In this document: positions 7,841 through 17,659 of the stretch, piece by piece
How positions within the stretch are numbered: the first letter of the stretch is position 1
How the letters are laid out: the number at the start of each line of letters is the position of its first letter
Source of the DNA: Blastocatellia bacterium
Lineage (GTDB): Bacteria > Acidobacteriota > Blastocatellia > Chloracidobacteriales > JADJPF01
Length of the DNA: 64,000 nt
Direction of reading: 5' to 3'
Assembly (NCBI GenBank): GCA_016713405.1
Contig: JADJPF010000022.1
Location: 1-64,000, forward strand
Notes under the pieces: model-generated
Seen by the model: the letters and a program-made list of their open reading frames with translations, nothing else
The model's database searches: none
Told to the model about the DNA's origin: nothing
Made by a program: the position numbers and the translations under genes

Positions 7841-8857
7841 CTATTTGCCGGCTGGAATTTGACCAGCAGCCGTATTAGTTCCGCGTTTAATCACATTGTA
7901 ACCTTTACGAGTACGTAATTTTAAGTCTTTACGCCCAACTAACTTTACTTCTATTTTTCTGTAACCTGGGCGATCTGGTTCATCTGGTTCATAAGCAACT
8001 AAGTAATAGCGTCTTGCTTTGGTGTTAACATTAGAAAATGCTCTTTCTAAATCTAAATAATTACCAGGAAAAGCAATTTCTCCTCCTGTTTCTTCACATA
8101 AGCGACGTAGTTCTTTGTCGTCCTCACCTTCAACATTGCCGCCTTCAATACCAAAAAAGCCTGCGCCCTTGGTACTGATGCCAAATACTACTACTTCGTT
8201 GCGTTGTGCAATTTGAATGGCTTCGTCTAAGGTGCGTTCACTAGCTGTATCTGAACCGTCAGAAATCACAATAAGAACTTTACGAGGTGTAGGGACATTA
8301 AACATTTTTTGTTCACAAACTTGATAAACTGCGTCAAAAAGTGCTGTATTACCGCTAGCTTTTACTGGCCCCATTGCTTTAGTAAGTAAACTTAAGTCAT
8401 CAGTAAAGTCCTGACGCATTGCAATTGTAGAGTCAAAAGTTACTAACAGTGCTTTATCCTTACGGCGTTTCAATACTGTTTGCAAAAAGCTTAGAGTAGC
8501 TTCTTTCTCAAATTTAATTTTTCCTTTTACGCTTCCGCTAGTATCCATCAAAATACCAATATAAAGCGGCAGTTCCGTTGCAGCTTGGAAGTCAATGATT
8601 TTTTGGGATTTTTTATCTTCATAAACTTCAAAGTTTTCTTTTGTTAAATTAGAAATAAACCGACCATCTTTATCAGTAACAATAATTGGCAAAGTGATGT
8701 TAGTAATCTTACCGGCATCAAGAGTTCCACTTTGTTCTTGAACTTCTTCTGGCTTTTGATTTTTATCCTGAGCAAAACTTGTACTAGCTAAAATACTTAA
8801 TAGTATTGGTATAAGTAAAATCGCGGTTAATAAAGAAAAAACTTTTTTGGTTTTCAT
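7841..8857 (-). CDS. VWFA-related acidobacterial domain protein
   Basis: Intact paralogue of the next gene downstream, 338 residues. It has a signal peptide (to about residue 29, ending SFAQ), the conserved LPIIVTDKDGRFISNL and FEVYEDKKSQKI strands, and a VWA domain with MIDAS motif DTSGS plus the later VISDGSDTA. The C-terminus has RRYYLVAYEPD and RKGYNVIK. Ribosome binding site AAAGG lies 10 bases ahead of the ATG. The two VWFA genes 8 bases apart, presumably one transcript, suggest a heteromeric surface or periplasmic assembly. Function unassigned. Confidence 0.9.
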   Translation of the reverse strand: MKTKKVFSLLTAILLIPILLSILASTSFAQDKNQKPEEVQEQSGTLDAGKITNITLPIIVTDKDGRFISNLTKENFEVYEDKKSQKIIDFQAATELPLYIGILMDTSGSVKGKIKFEKEATLSFLQTVLKRRKDKALLVTFDSTIAMRQDFTDDLSLLTKAMGPVKASGNTALFDAVYQVCEQKMFNVPTPRKVLIVISDGSDTASERTLDEAIQIAQRNEVVVFGISTKGAGFFGIEGGNVEGEDDKELRRLCEETGGEIAFPGNYLDLERAFSNVNTKARRYYLVAYEPDEPDRPGYRKIEVKLVGRKDLKLRTRKGYNVIKRGTNTAAGQIPAGK

Positions 8858-8978
8858 AAATTCTAAACCTTTTGTTTTAAGTAATTTTGATATTTTGAAA
8901 TTATAGCCAAGCCCTAAAGGACTTGTCTATTATCAAATGCCGCTATGCAACCATTGTAGGTTTATTTTCACTTCTTTT

Positions 8979-9030
8979 AAGCCCCATTGGGGCTTTTGAT
9001 ATTAGCCTTGCCCTTTAGGGCAAGGCTTTT
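8979..9030. repeat. Paired palindromes (REP-like) at the end of the M16-like gene
   Basis: Two perfect hairpins stand side by side: AAGCCCC-ATT-GGGGCTT at 8979-8995, and GCCTTGCCC-TTTA-GGGCAAGGC at 9005-9026, the latter touching the stop codon of the upstream minus-strand gene. GC-rich stems in AT-rich DNA are unusual here. The first shares its core (GCCCC-N3-GGGGC) with a hairpin near 44.75 kb, so a dispersed repeat is likely. They may also terminate transcription. Confidence 0.55.
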
Positions 9031-11929
9031 AAGGTTGGGCTTTGGTACGAATCACACCCAAGGCGCGTTTTTCCACTAAAAAGTAATTTTGTACAACCTT
9101 TTTAACATCATCTTTGGTTATAGCTAAAATTTTTTCTGTCACATTATCAACATCTGCAAAAGGCATTCCATAAAAAGCATATCGAGCATAAGTAATTGCT
9201 CTTTGGCTATGATCTCTAAGTCTTTGAGCTAGCACTGCAGCAGCAGAATTACGCGCAGCCATTACTTCTTGATCTGTGACTGGGTTGGAAACTAGTTTCT
9301 TAAACTCAGTCTCTATTAATGTTCGTGCCTTTTGTTCTTGGTCAGCAGGTGAGTTAAGCGTAACCAAAAAGCCACTACGTTGCTGACGCATTTTAGTTTC
9401 AGTGTTGATTTCAAAACTAAGTTGTTGTTGTTGAAGTGCTGTTAAAATTCGTCCAGCTGGGCCGTCTATTATTTGGCGAAGCACTTCTAAAACATAATTA
9501 TCATTGCTTTTCCCTTCTGGCCCGCTAAATTGAAGCACTTGTGTAGTTTGTCGTCTATCTTTAATTTCTGCCTTTTCTCCTGGTGCATTTTGTACCGCTA
9601 CAACAGGCACAGCTAAAGCCTTATCTAAACTTTCATCTGAACGAGAAAAACCATCTGCAACCAAACGACCAACTAAAGAAGAGCCTTCTGTATCTCCAAC
9701 AATTACAACTAAGGGCAATTGTCGTTTTACCGTTTTTTTATACCATTCAATTACATCATCTTCCTTTAATCTTGAGACAGATGTTTCTAGCCCTATTTGA
9801 GAAAAAGCGTAAGGATGTCCACTATAAAGCAAACTATTAGTTAAATTTGCTGCTAGTTGTAGACTATCATCTTTACTTGCTTGAATTGCTGCTAAAAGAC
9901 TAGCTTTTTCACGTGCAAAATCCTCTTTGTCAAATAAAGCATTTTCAATTGTATTAATTAAAAGCCTCATAGCAGGTTCAGCATTACGTGAAATTACTTC
10001 GACGTTATAGCCAAAAAAGTCTGGTTCATTGATGATTGTTACTTCTGCCCCTAATTGCTCTAAGATTAATGCTAGCTCGCCTCCAGTTTGGCGTTGTGTA
10101 CCTCGTAAAATAGTACGCAACATTAGTTCGGTAATCCCAACATCATCTTTTTCAATTAGTCGCCCACCTTGAAAGTAAAAACCTATAGCAATTAGCGGTC
10201 TTGCTGGATCTTCTCGGACAATCGAACGAGGCCCTCGCAATGTGGTAAAATCTCGTGCTGGTTGCGGCTGTAACTCTAGAATAAATCCACCCTCTGTTGT
10301 TTGCTCAAACCTATCTTTTCCCTGTTTAGCTAAAGGTTTTTCCGTTGCATAGCTAATTTCATCTTTTGAAATAGATTCTTTATGGGTATTTGGTACTAAT
10401 ACTTTAATATAGGAATCAAACCGATCTGGGGTATAAAAAGGATCTGCTCCAACAATACGTGATGGAGCATTATTTGGCTCATACTCATGTACTACAGAAG
10501 TGCTAAAGTTAAAATACTGTGCAGCTAACTCTTGAACTTGTTCGCCAGTAACAGCCCTAATTCTTTTTACATAGCTATCAAAATCCTTATAGTTTCCTCG
10601 CAATTCTCCAAGGGCAATTTGTGTAGAAAGCCGAGTTAAATCTAAAGTGCTATCATAGTAATCTTTCTCTAGTAAAGCTTTAGCTCGTTGTAATTCAGCA
10701 GCGGATAAAATTATCCGACGCAAGTTTTCGATTTGTTCAAAAAGAGCATTTTCTGCTTTTACAAGTTTGCTAGGAACAACTTGCATTTGGAAAGTAAAGA
10801 GTGCGCCTTTGTTAGTTGTAAGATACTCAGCCGCAACTTTAGAAGCAAAAGAAGCATCAAGCAAAGATTGTGGAAGTAAAGCACCTCGGCCTTTTGTTAA
10901 AATGGCTTGTAGAACTTCAAAAACGGCTGTTTCTTTTACACCAGACACCCTATAGCCAACAGATACAACGGTTTGGTTAATATCAGCCCGTTCAGCAATG
11001 TAGCGAACTGGCGCACCTTCAGCCGATTTTGTCGTAGTCTTACTAATATTTGTTCCGCTCTTTACAGCACCTAAAAATTGTTGTGCCGCTAGACGAGCAT
11101 TATCTGCTGTAATATCTCCTGTAATAACTACAATTAAGTTATTTCCCGTATAGTAGTTATTATAAAAGTTTTGAGCTTGTTCTTTAGTAATTAATTTAGT
11201 TTCGTCTAGTAGTCCAGTGCTAGCATTATTGTCAAAAGCAGCCTTTGCAATACGTTGTTGGCTATAGTTAAAAGGGTCATCTAATTTATAGCTATTAGTT
11301 TGTAAAACAAATTTTGCTGCACGGCTAAAATCTTCATCTGTAAAGTTTTGTTTTTGCAGGTTACGAAATAGCATTTCAAGTAGCTTAGTAAAATTAGCTG
11401 ATTGTCCAAGTAAAGAATAATTAGTTGCTTGAAAGTTAGTATTACTGCTTAATACTCCTCCTAAATTGCGAAGCTGTTTTAATGGGTCGTCTTCATTAGG
11501 AGCAGAATCAGTTAAAAGCCTTTCTACTACACGAGTTACACCTGCTTGATCTTCAGTTTCTACACTTGTGCCACCTTTTACTAAAACAGTTGCAGCCGCT
11601 AAAGGTACAGAATGATCTTCACGTACAATAACAGTTACACCATTCTTAAAAACATAGCGAGAAGTTACACCAATATGTTCTTGAGCAACAATTGCTGCTC
11701 CTGCTGGAACTAGAACTCTTCCTGGGACAGTTGGTTTGTTTGTTGCTGGTGGTGGATTTTTGCTATTAGTTGGATTTGTTGTTTTTGGTTCGGTGGTTTT
11801 AGTGGGGTTAGGTTGACTTGGTTGATTAGGCTGATTTGGACGTTTTCGCCCACTTTGAGCATAAAAATTTGGTACTAGAAAAACCATTATAAATAGCAAT
11901 GAGATTATTACTTTTTTGTTAGTTATCAT
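9029..11929 (-). CDS. M16-like (insulinase family) protein with degenerate active site
   Basis: About 966 residues with a signal peptide, a Pro/Thr/Asn-rich linker (residues ~25-70) and two M16 repeats. The first starts RYVFKNGVTVIVREDHSVP; the second starts near PARPLIAIGFYFQGGRL. Active M16 enzymes carry HxxEH. At that place the first repeat reads RVVER (R133, E136, R137) and the second LMLRT, so neither can bind zinc conventionally. It may be a non-catalytic partner, as in heterodimeric M16B pairs, but no active partner is in the window. The ATG at 11929 is preferred over one 24 bases upstream because AGAGGGGGG directly precedes it and it begins a clean signal peptide. Confidence 0.85.
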   Translation of the reverse strand: MITNKKVIISLLFIMVFLVPNFYAQSGRKRPNQPNQPSQPNPTKTTEPKTTNPTNSKNPPPATNKPTVPGRVLVPAGAAIVAQEHIGVTSRYVFKNGVTVIVREDHSVPLAAATVLVKGGTSVETEDQAGVTRVVERLLTDSAPNEDDPLKQLRNLGGVLSSNTNFQATNYSLLGQSANFTKLLEMLFRNLQKQNFTDEDFSRAAKFVLQTNSYKLDDPFNYSQQRIAKAAFDNNASTGLLDETKLITKEQAQNFYNNYYTGNNLIVVITGDITADNARLAAQQFLGAVKSGTNISKTTTKSAEGAPVRYIAERADINQTVVSVGYRVSGVKETAVFEVLQAILTKGRGALLPQSLLDASFASKVAAEYLTTNKGALFTFQMQVVPSKLVKAENALFEQIENLRRIILSAAELQRAKALLEKDYYDSTLDLTRLSTQIALGELRGNYKDFDSYVKRIRAVTGEQVQELAAQYFNFSTSVVHEYEPNNAPSRIVGADPFYTPDRFDSYIKVLVPNTHKESISKDEISYATEKPLAKQGKDRFEQTTEGGFILELQPQPARDFTTLRGPRSIVREDPARPLIAIGFYFQGGRLIEKDDVGITELMLRTILRGTQRQTGGELALILEQLGAEVTIINEPDFFGYNVEVISRNAEPAMRLLINTIENALFDKEDFAREKASLLAAIQASKDDSLQLAANLTNSLLYSGHPYAFSQIGLETSVSRLKEDDVIEWYKKTVKRQLPLVVIVGDTEGSSLVGRLVADGFSRSDESLDKALAVPVVAVQNAPGEKAEIKDRRQTTQVLQFSGPEGKSNDNYVLEVLRQIIDGPAGRILTALQQQQLSFEINTETKMRQQRSGFLVTLNSPADQEQKARTLIETEFKKLVSNPVTDQEVMAARNSAAAVLAQRLRDHSQRAITYARYAFYGMPFADVDNVTEKILAITKDDVKKVVQNYFLVEKRALGVIRTKAQP

Positions 11930-11979
11930 TTTCCCCCCTCTTACAAAACACAAAACAGTAAGAATTAAACAACAAAATT

Positions 11980-13128
11980 CTATTCAAGTTTAGTTGTTTG
12001 GCCGCCATCACCCTTTTCTTCTTTAGACTCAACTTTGTCATCATTAGTTGGATTTGGTGGATTTGGTGTTTGATCAGAATTTTCTACAGGATTATTTTTC
12101 TGGAAATTTCGGTGCATCATTTCATCGGCTTCTTGTCTAGCCATAGTCATATCAGCAATTAGCTCATTACCTTGGTTAGATATTTTTAGATGTGAAAACA
12201 AAATTGCTGCTTCTGGATTCTTAAAACTAAGCAGCAAGCGTAGCCCTGCAACTTGTTGGCTAAAAAGATTTGCTAAATCTGAAGCAATACTTGTGTTAGC
12301 AGCTTGTCCACGAATAATAAAAGATGCTTTTTCATCTCCTAGCTCTAAAGTAGCTGTGTTAGCTGTAAGTGCTGTTAATGGTAGCAATGCATGAGACTCG
12401 CTAATTGCATTAGCAATATTAATTGCAGCCGTATCAAGTTGCTCTGAACCAGAAGATTTTATAATTCTAACCTCATAAAGTGAGCCATCTTTTCCCACTT
12501 CATAACCAATTGTGACAGAGAAAAAAGCTTTTTGGATGTCTAAATTGCCACTTTTATAAATATTATAAACCTTGCCCATAATTTCACGAATAGGACGAGC
12601 ATTTATCTGTCCAAATTTAGGCGGGCCGGTTGGGGTAGGCGTACTTTCTTCAACAACTTCCACTTCATTTTTTGCTAAGTCAGTGTTTTGTGTTTCCTCC
12701 TCAGCATTATCTTTTGCAGTTTCTTCTAATTCTTGCTCTTTAGCTTCTTTCTTTTTCTTACGCTCTTCTGCTTTTCGTTTAGCTTCTTCCTTCTTTTTTT
12801 CTTCTTCTTTAGCTAATTCTTCAGCAATTTTATCTAATGGAACAGCTTTTTTGGGAACCACTAGCATATTTGGCGGATATTTTAAGGGTTTAGCCAATTT
12901 TGTTAATTCAATCCATTTAATCTCATTGTAAGCATCATCAATCATGGAAATATTAGTAAATGGAGAAAAAACAGCTTGATAAAATGTCCAGCCAAAATAA
13001 GATAAATGGAAGAAGACAGACAGGAAAATCCCTAGCTTTACTTTATGGCGATGAAAAAAACCAGATCGATCTTCTTTGTTGATCATCGCTCCAGGAGTAG
13101 AATAAATAAAACCATGTAGTACACTCAC
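11980..13128 (-). CDS. TonB/TolA-like protein with C-terminal TonB-type domain
   Basis: 382 residues. One membrane helix lies at about 31-53, then a Pro-containing segment and a strongly charged Glu/Lys coiled coil at about 100-146. The TonB-like C-terminal domain follows (YNIYKSG...FFSVTIGYEVGKDGSLYEVRIIKSSGSEQLDTAAINIA). Such proteins span the periplasm and couple the inner membrane to outer-membrane receptors or to cell division. The domain is followed by about 110 further residues and a Pro/Asn/Glu-rich tail, longer than classical TonB. Start is GTG with AGGAGA 7 bases upstream. No exbB/exbD neighbours, so the energy source is not visible. Confidence 0.8.
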   Translation of the reverse strand: MSVLHGFIYSTPGAMINKEDRSGFFHRHKVKLGIFLSVFFHLSYFGWTFYQAVFSPFTNISMIDDAYNEIKWIELTKLAKPLKYPPNMLVVPKKAVPLDKIAEELAKEEEKKKEEAKRKAEERKKKKEAKEQELEETAKDNAEEETQNTDLAKNEVEVVEESTPTPTGPPKFGQINARPIREIMGKVYNIYKSGNLDIQKAFFSVTIGYEVGKDGSLYEVRIIKSSGSEQLDTAAINIANAISESHALLPLTALTANTATLELGDEKASFIIRGQAANTSIASDLANLFSQQVAGLRLLLSFKNPEAAILFSHLKISNQGNELIADMTMARQEADEMMHRNFQKNNPVENSDQTPNPPNPTNDDKVESKEEKGDGGQTTKLE

Positions 13129-13975
13129 TAAAGTATCTCCTGAAAAATGCGTTAAACTAAAACCTAAGCAGCTATTTTGGATGTTCTATTATGGTAATTA
13201 GTTTGTGTTGTATGGTGCAAGCATATCCGACTTTTTTAATCTATTAATTATAAATACTTAACAACAAAAAATAGTACCAAAATTAAAATTCTGATTAGCC
13301 TTAGTAGTCACTTTCAACGTTATTTTTTTGTTGTTGTTCTGACTCTATCATTACTAAAACCAATTATTGCCACACCAAAATCTGCTCTCAAAGCCATTTT
13401 ATGAGCTATATAGCATTCTACCATCACGCTAATATTAAATAAAAATTTAGTAATAATACTCATAAAATTTCTTTAACCTTAGTAAAGTTTGTTTTTCATT
13501 ATTTAACCGCTGTTTCATATTTTGGTTCTTTAGATTTAGTATAAGTAGTACTGCTAAATACAGCAATTAACAAAACTGTAAATATAAATAAAACTGGGGA
13601 CATAAATATTACTAAATTGCTATTAATTTTATTTTTGTTTTTAAGAATGAATTAATCAAAAAAGCTTGCAAGAATCCCAGGAATTCTAAGATGCGAAAGA
13701 AAAATTCCTACTTACAACAAATTTTTTCTTGACAATAAAAATTTGGAAGCCTAAAGTCTTAAGTCAAATTATTTAATTTAGTGTTTTTGGAAATCAGCTA
13801 CCCAAAAAATCTGCACTATAATTTAGCTGACCCACATGATTTTATGTAAAACTGCTTTATTTGCTGCAAATAGCTTATTAGCTAAATTCTTATTGCTTAA
13901 ATATCTACAACAAAAACTACATTTTTATTACTTAACTAACTATCTTATTTCTAAATAAAAATAACTAATCAAACT
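13129..13975. other. 847-base intergenic region, no supported gene
   Basis: AT-rich divergent region between the TonB-like gene and the FAD oxidase gene. One minus-strand open frame of 34 codons (13499-13603) would encode a single membrane helix and a short charged tail (MSPVLFIFTVLLIAVFSS...), but it lacks a Shine-Dalgarno. A second, 47-codon minus-strand frame starts at 13463. Neither is supported enough to call. A small imperfect hairpin lies near 13674-13690. Nothing tRNA-like seen. Confidence 0.4.
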
Positions 13976-15490
13976 ATGAAAAATAAAAAAAAGCCTACTA
14001 GTAGACGTAAATTTATAAAACTGCTTGCTTTAGGAAGTACAAGCTTAGGTTTAACAAGTTGTTCTGAAATACCAGAAAAAAAGGAAGTAGTAACAAACTC
14101 TTTAGCTACACCAATTGCTAAAACTCCTCTACCAGAAAAGAAACCGACTGTTGACTCAACTAGCCCAGTTAATTTTGTTAATAGTGAAAATGTCACTTTT
14201 TATCAAAAAGGTCAGGCAGAATATGAAAGACTTCGTCAAGGTCATAATAAACGCATAAATAAATTCCCTAGAGTAATTGCACTTTGTCAAAATGAAAAGG
14301 GTGTGCAAGAGGCGTTAACTTTTGCAGCAGCAGCAAATTTAGCAGTTGCAATAAAAAGCAGCGGCCATAGTTTAGAAGGGCTGTCTTGTAATGATGATGG
14401 AATGGTAATTAACCTTTCAAAACTTAACTCTATTGAATGGCTAGAAAACAGCGAAGTAAAACTTGGGCCAGCTTGTAACCTATCACAGCTTTATGCTGAA
14501 CTTTTGCCTAAAGGACGACTTTTACCAGGTGGTTCTTGTGGTGGGGTGGCTGTTGGCGGCCTGACTTTAGGCGGTGGTTATGGAATGTTTTCAAGAAAAT
14601 ATGGCCTAACCTGCGATAGTTTAACTGAAGTAACAATGGTTGATGGGACAGGAAAAATAATAAATTCTAAAGATGACCCAGAGCTACTTTGGGCTTGCAA
14701 AGGCGGTGGAGCAGGAAATTTTGGCGTAATAACTCAAATGAAATTTAAGACTCATCTGTCACCAGCAATGCTAACTAGCCATCGATTTAGAAAATTTAAT
14801 ACTGATGCTCAAACGGCTGCCGACATACTGGAAAAGTGGTTTTTACTAACAACAAATTTACCAGAATCTTGTTTTTCTGTTTTTATCCTAAATAGAAAAA
14901 CTGTTTTTATTTTGCTAACTAATTTTGCTCAAGAAACTGAACAGGTAAAAAGCTTAATTAATGAACTTTCAGCACTTACAGAAAAAACTTCTTTAGGAAA
15001 ACCTCAAAAGCTTGATAGTGCAGTAAAAACTTTTTATGGGATACAAGAGCCTATTTTTTCAAAAAATTCTTCTGTAGGGCTTTATAAAAGTTTTGCTGAT
15101 ATTAAAAGTTTTATTGTCCCTACATTAGAGAAAATTTCTGCTACACCTGGAATGCTAATATCCATAGGCACTTTAGGAGGACAGATTGATAATGCTGAGT
15201 TTGCTAAAAATTCTGCTTTTGCTCATCGCTCACTCTATTATTTATCAGAACTACAAACTTATTACTCAGACCTTAAACAACAAGAAAAATTGCTTAAATC
15301 TTATAATGAGATACGCGATATTTTTCAAAATAATGGGATAAATACCCAATATATTAATTATCCTGACCTAGGATTTAAGGATTGGGAAAAAGCCTATTAT
15401 GGCGATAACTATAAACGTCTTCAAGAAGTTAAAAGAAGATACGACCCAACAAATTTAATCCGACATGAGCAAAGTGTTCGGATAAGCTAA
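13976..15490 (+). CDS. FAD-linked oxidase (berberine-bridge/PCMH type), putative exported lipoprotein
   Basis: Oxidises an unknown alcohol or sugar substrate using covalently bound FAD. 504 residues. The N-terminus has a Tat-like SRRKFIKLL motif, a hydrophobic stretch and a lipobox LTSC (Cys29). The FAD-binding domain carries SSGHS (His131) and GGSCGGVAVGGLTLGGGYG (Cys188), the two residues that form bicovalent flavin in this family. The C-terminal berberine-bridge segment reads YYGDNYKRLQEVKRRYDPTN. No Shine-Dalgarno is obvious. The TrmH-type gene starts 60 bases after the stop on the same strand but is functionally unrelated. Confidence 0.88.
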   Translation: MKNKKKPTSRRKFIKLLALGSTSLGLTSCSEIPEKKEVVTNSLATPIAKTPLPEKKPTVDSTSPVNFVNSENVTFYQKGQAEYERLRQGHNKRINKFPRVIALCQNEKGVQEALTFAAAANLAVAIKSSGHSLEGLSCNDDGMVINLSKLNSIEWLENSEVKLGPACNLSQLYAELLPKGRLLPGGSCGGVAVGGLTLGGGYGMFSRKYGLTCDSLTEVTMVDGTGKIINSKDDPELLWACKGGGAGNFGVITQMKFKTHLSPAMLTSHRFRKFNTDAQTAADILEKWFLLTTNLPESCFSVFILNRKTVFILLTNFAQETEQVKSLINELSALTEKTSLGKPQKLDSAVKTFYGIQEPIFSKNSSVGLYKSFADIKSFIVPTLEKISATPGMLISIGTLGGQIDNAEFAKNSAFAHRSLYYLSELQTYYSDLKQQEKLLKSYNEIRDIFQNNGINTQYINYPDLGFKDWEKAYYGDNYKRLQEVKRRYDPTNLIRHEQSVRIS

Positions 15491-15550
15491 TTAAAACTAA
15501 AACCTTTAACCCTCTTAATTATTCTAACCATTTGGTTTATGTGAAAGGAT

Positions 15551-16384
15551 ATGAAAAATGAAATTATTGAAAGTGATTTTGATTTCCGTCCGCTAGAAAC
15601 TGCACCTGTCTTAGCAAAAGCTAAAAAACTTCAAAATAACCGTATTTATCGAGATAAAAAAGCTTTATTTTTTGCCGAAGGTGTTCGTAACTTTGTCCAA
15701 GCTGTCGATCAGGGTTTTTCTATAGACACTTTAATCTACAGCGAAAAACTTTTAATCTCTCCAATGGCAAGAAAACTTGTGCGACACTTAAAACGTGCTG
15801 GTGTTTCCTTTACTCGCCTTTCCCCAGAACAATTTAGAAGCATCTCACAAACTGAACGTGCATCAGGTGTAGCAGCGATTTTTCGCCAACATACACAAAA
15901 ACTTAGTGAAATAAAGCCTGGCGGACATACTTGTTGGATTGTGTTAAGTGAAATTCGCTCACCAGGCAATTTAGGAACGCTTATTAGAACTTCTGCGGCT
16001 ATTGGGGCTTCAGGCTTTATTTTGCTTGGTAACTCTATAGATCCATTTGATCCAAATGTTGTTAGAGCGTCAATGGGAGCTATATTTAAGCAAAATATCG
16101 CTAGAGCTTCACCTGATGAACTACGCACTTGGATAGATTTACATAAATTACAAGCCATAGGTGCTGCTCCAACTGGGTCATTGAACTACAACCAAGTTGC
16201 CTACATCCATCCTACAATCTTAATGTTAGGAAATGAGCGTTCAGGTTTAACCAAAGATCAAGAATCAATGTGTCAAAAAATTGTTCGCATCCCAATGGCA
16301 ACCGGTATGGATTCGTTAAACGTTGCCATAGCTGGTAGTCTACTACTTTATGAAGTGTTTAGATCCCTTGAGCTACCTTGTTAA
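15551..16384 (+). CDS. TrmH/SpoU-family RNA 2'-O-methyltransferase
   Basis: SPOUT-class enzyme transferring a methyl group from S-adenosylmethionine to a ribose 2'-OH of rRNA or tRNA. 277 residues. The N-terminal substrate-binding domain contains FFAEGVRNFVQAV. The knotted catalytic domain has motif 1 (SEIRSPGNLGTLIRTSAAIGA), motif 2 (LMLGNERSGLT) and motif 3 (IPMATGMDSLNVAIAGSLLLYE). The RNA target cannot be read from the sequence; related proteins are RlmB-like or TrmH-like. Ribosome binding site GAAAGG is very close to the ATG. Confidence 0.92.
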   Translation: MKNEIIESDFDFRPLETAPVLAKAKKLQNNRIYRDKKALFFAEGVRNFVQAVDQGFSIDTLIYSEKLLISPMARKLVRHLKRAGVSFTRLSPEQFRSISQTERASGVAAIFRQHTQKLSEIKPGGHTCWIVLSEIRSPGNLGTLIRTSAAIGASGFILLGNSIDPFDPNVVRASMGAIFKQNIARASPDELRTWIDLHKLQAIGAAPTGSLNYNQVAYIHPTILMLGNERSGLTKDQESMCQKIVRIPMATGMDSLNVAIAGSLLLYEVFRSLELPC

Positions 16385-16531
16385 AATTAGAAAAGAAAAA
16401 CTAAGGGTATTGTCTATATCCAAAACCCTAAGTATTATCACACTTAAGCGAGCTAGCCGCTAAGAATATCTTCTCTGATTCCAATAGTTGAGTTATTCTA
16501 AACGGCTTATCAATTTTATGAGGAAAACTTT

Positions 16532-17659
16532 GTGAAAGAATTATTAGCCGAGGCAGAAAGAAAATTGCCTCAAATGATTGAAGACCTAAAAACTTTAGTA
16601 GAAATTGAGTCCCCTTCTGATGCTCCTGAGGCAGTTAATAATCTAGCTAAATACTTAAGCCAAAGACTTGAAAAACTAGGAGCAAAACCTCAGCAAATAG
16701 CTGTTGAAAACGGTGGAAATGTTGTAAATGCTCGTTATGGTGGCGAAGGTCAGGCCGTAATGGTGCTAGGTCATATGGATACGGTTTGGCCGCTTGGTAC
16801 ATTGGCTCAACGTCCAGTAAGAATTGAAGGTGACAAGCTTTTTGGCCCTGGCAGTTTTGATATGAAAGCTGGTTTAGTTGTTGCATTACATACACTTGAA
16901 CTACTACAAAGCTTAGATAAAAAGCCTAAACACCCAATCTTATTTTTCTTTAGCTCACTAGAAGAAACAGACTGCGAGCCTTATCAACCATTTTTAGAAA
17001 AACAAGCTCTTACTTGTGATTATGTTTTAGATTTAGAACCTGCCTGGCCCGGTGGATCAGTAAAAACTGAGCGTAAAGGTTGTGCTAATTATCTCTTAAA
17101 TATTCGTGGTCGTGCGGCTCATGCTGGAGCAGACCCTAGAAAAGGAATCAGCGCGATTACAGAACTAGCTCATCAAATTCAAGTCTTAAACAGCTTAACT
17201 AATTATGACCAAGGAACTACAGTTAATGTAGGTGTTGTTCGTGGCGGAATCCGCCCTAATGTAGTTGCTGATCAAGCTATAGCAGAAATAGATGTCCGTT
17301 TTTGTCGTTTAACCGATGGTCAAGCCATAGATGCAGCTATTAAATCCCTCAAACCACATCTTGCAGGAGCAGAACTAGAAATCACTGGTAAAATCGGTAT
17401 GCCTCCGCTTGAGCGCACAGAAAAAGTAATTTCTCTTTACCAAAAAGCTCAAAATATCGCTTTACAGCTAGGTTTTGAATTAGGGGAAGTTTCTACAGGT
17501 GGAGTAAGTGAAGCTTGCATCACATCAGCTTTAGGTGTGCCAACGCTAGATGGCTTAGGTGCTGATGGCGATGGAGCGCATGCTGAATATGAACACGTCT
17601 TGCTGCCTTCAATGGCAACCCGCACAGCTTTACTAGCAGGATTATTATTAGAACTGTGA
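16532..17659 (+). CDS. M20-family metallopeptidase (glutamate carboxypeptidase-like)
   Basis: Di-zinc exopeptidase of the carboxypeptidase G2/ArgE/DapE superfamily. 375 residues, GTG start with AGGAAA upstream. Metal ligands and base are visible: GHMDTVWP (His81, Asp83), GSFDMKAG (Asp110), SSLEETD (Glu144 catalytic, Glu145 ligand), DLEPAW, and the last His in EYEHVLLPS. The dimerisation domain lies in the middle (KGCANYLLNIRGRAAHAG). GHMDT...SSLEETD and GGVSEACITSALG.PTLDGLG resemble glutamate carboxypeptidases. No signal peptide, so cytoplasmic. Its stop overlaps the acyltransferase start by four bases (GTGA), indicating translational coupling. Confidence 0.9.
   Translation: MKELLAEAERKLPQMIEDLKTLVEIESPSDAPEAVNNLAKYLSQRLEKLGAKPQQIAVENGGNVVNARYGGEGQAVMVLGHMDTVWPLGTLAQRPVRIEGDKLFGPGSFDMKAGLVVALHTLELLQSLDKKPKHPILFFFSSLEETDCEPYQPFLEKQALTCDYVLDLEPAWPGGSVKTERKGCANYLLNIRGRAAHAGADPRKGISAITELAHQIQVLNSLTNYDQGTTVNVGVVRGGIRPNVVADQAIAEIDVRFCRLTDGQAIDAAIKSLKPHLAGAELEITGKIGMPPLERTEKVISLYQKAQNIALQLGFELGEVSTGGVSEACITSALGVPTLDGLGADGDGAHAEYEHVLLPSMATRTALLAGLLLEL

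Noticed and set aside
13499..13603. 34-codon minus-strand frame with one membrane helix
   Set aside because: No Shine-Dalgarno and no recognised family; could be chance in AT-rich DNA.
16395..16430. Possible attenuator stem (CTAAGGGT and ACCCTAAG)
   Set aside because: The arms are not inverted complements beyond five bases.
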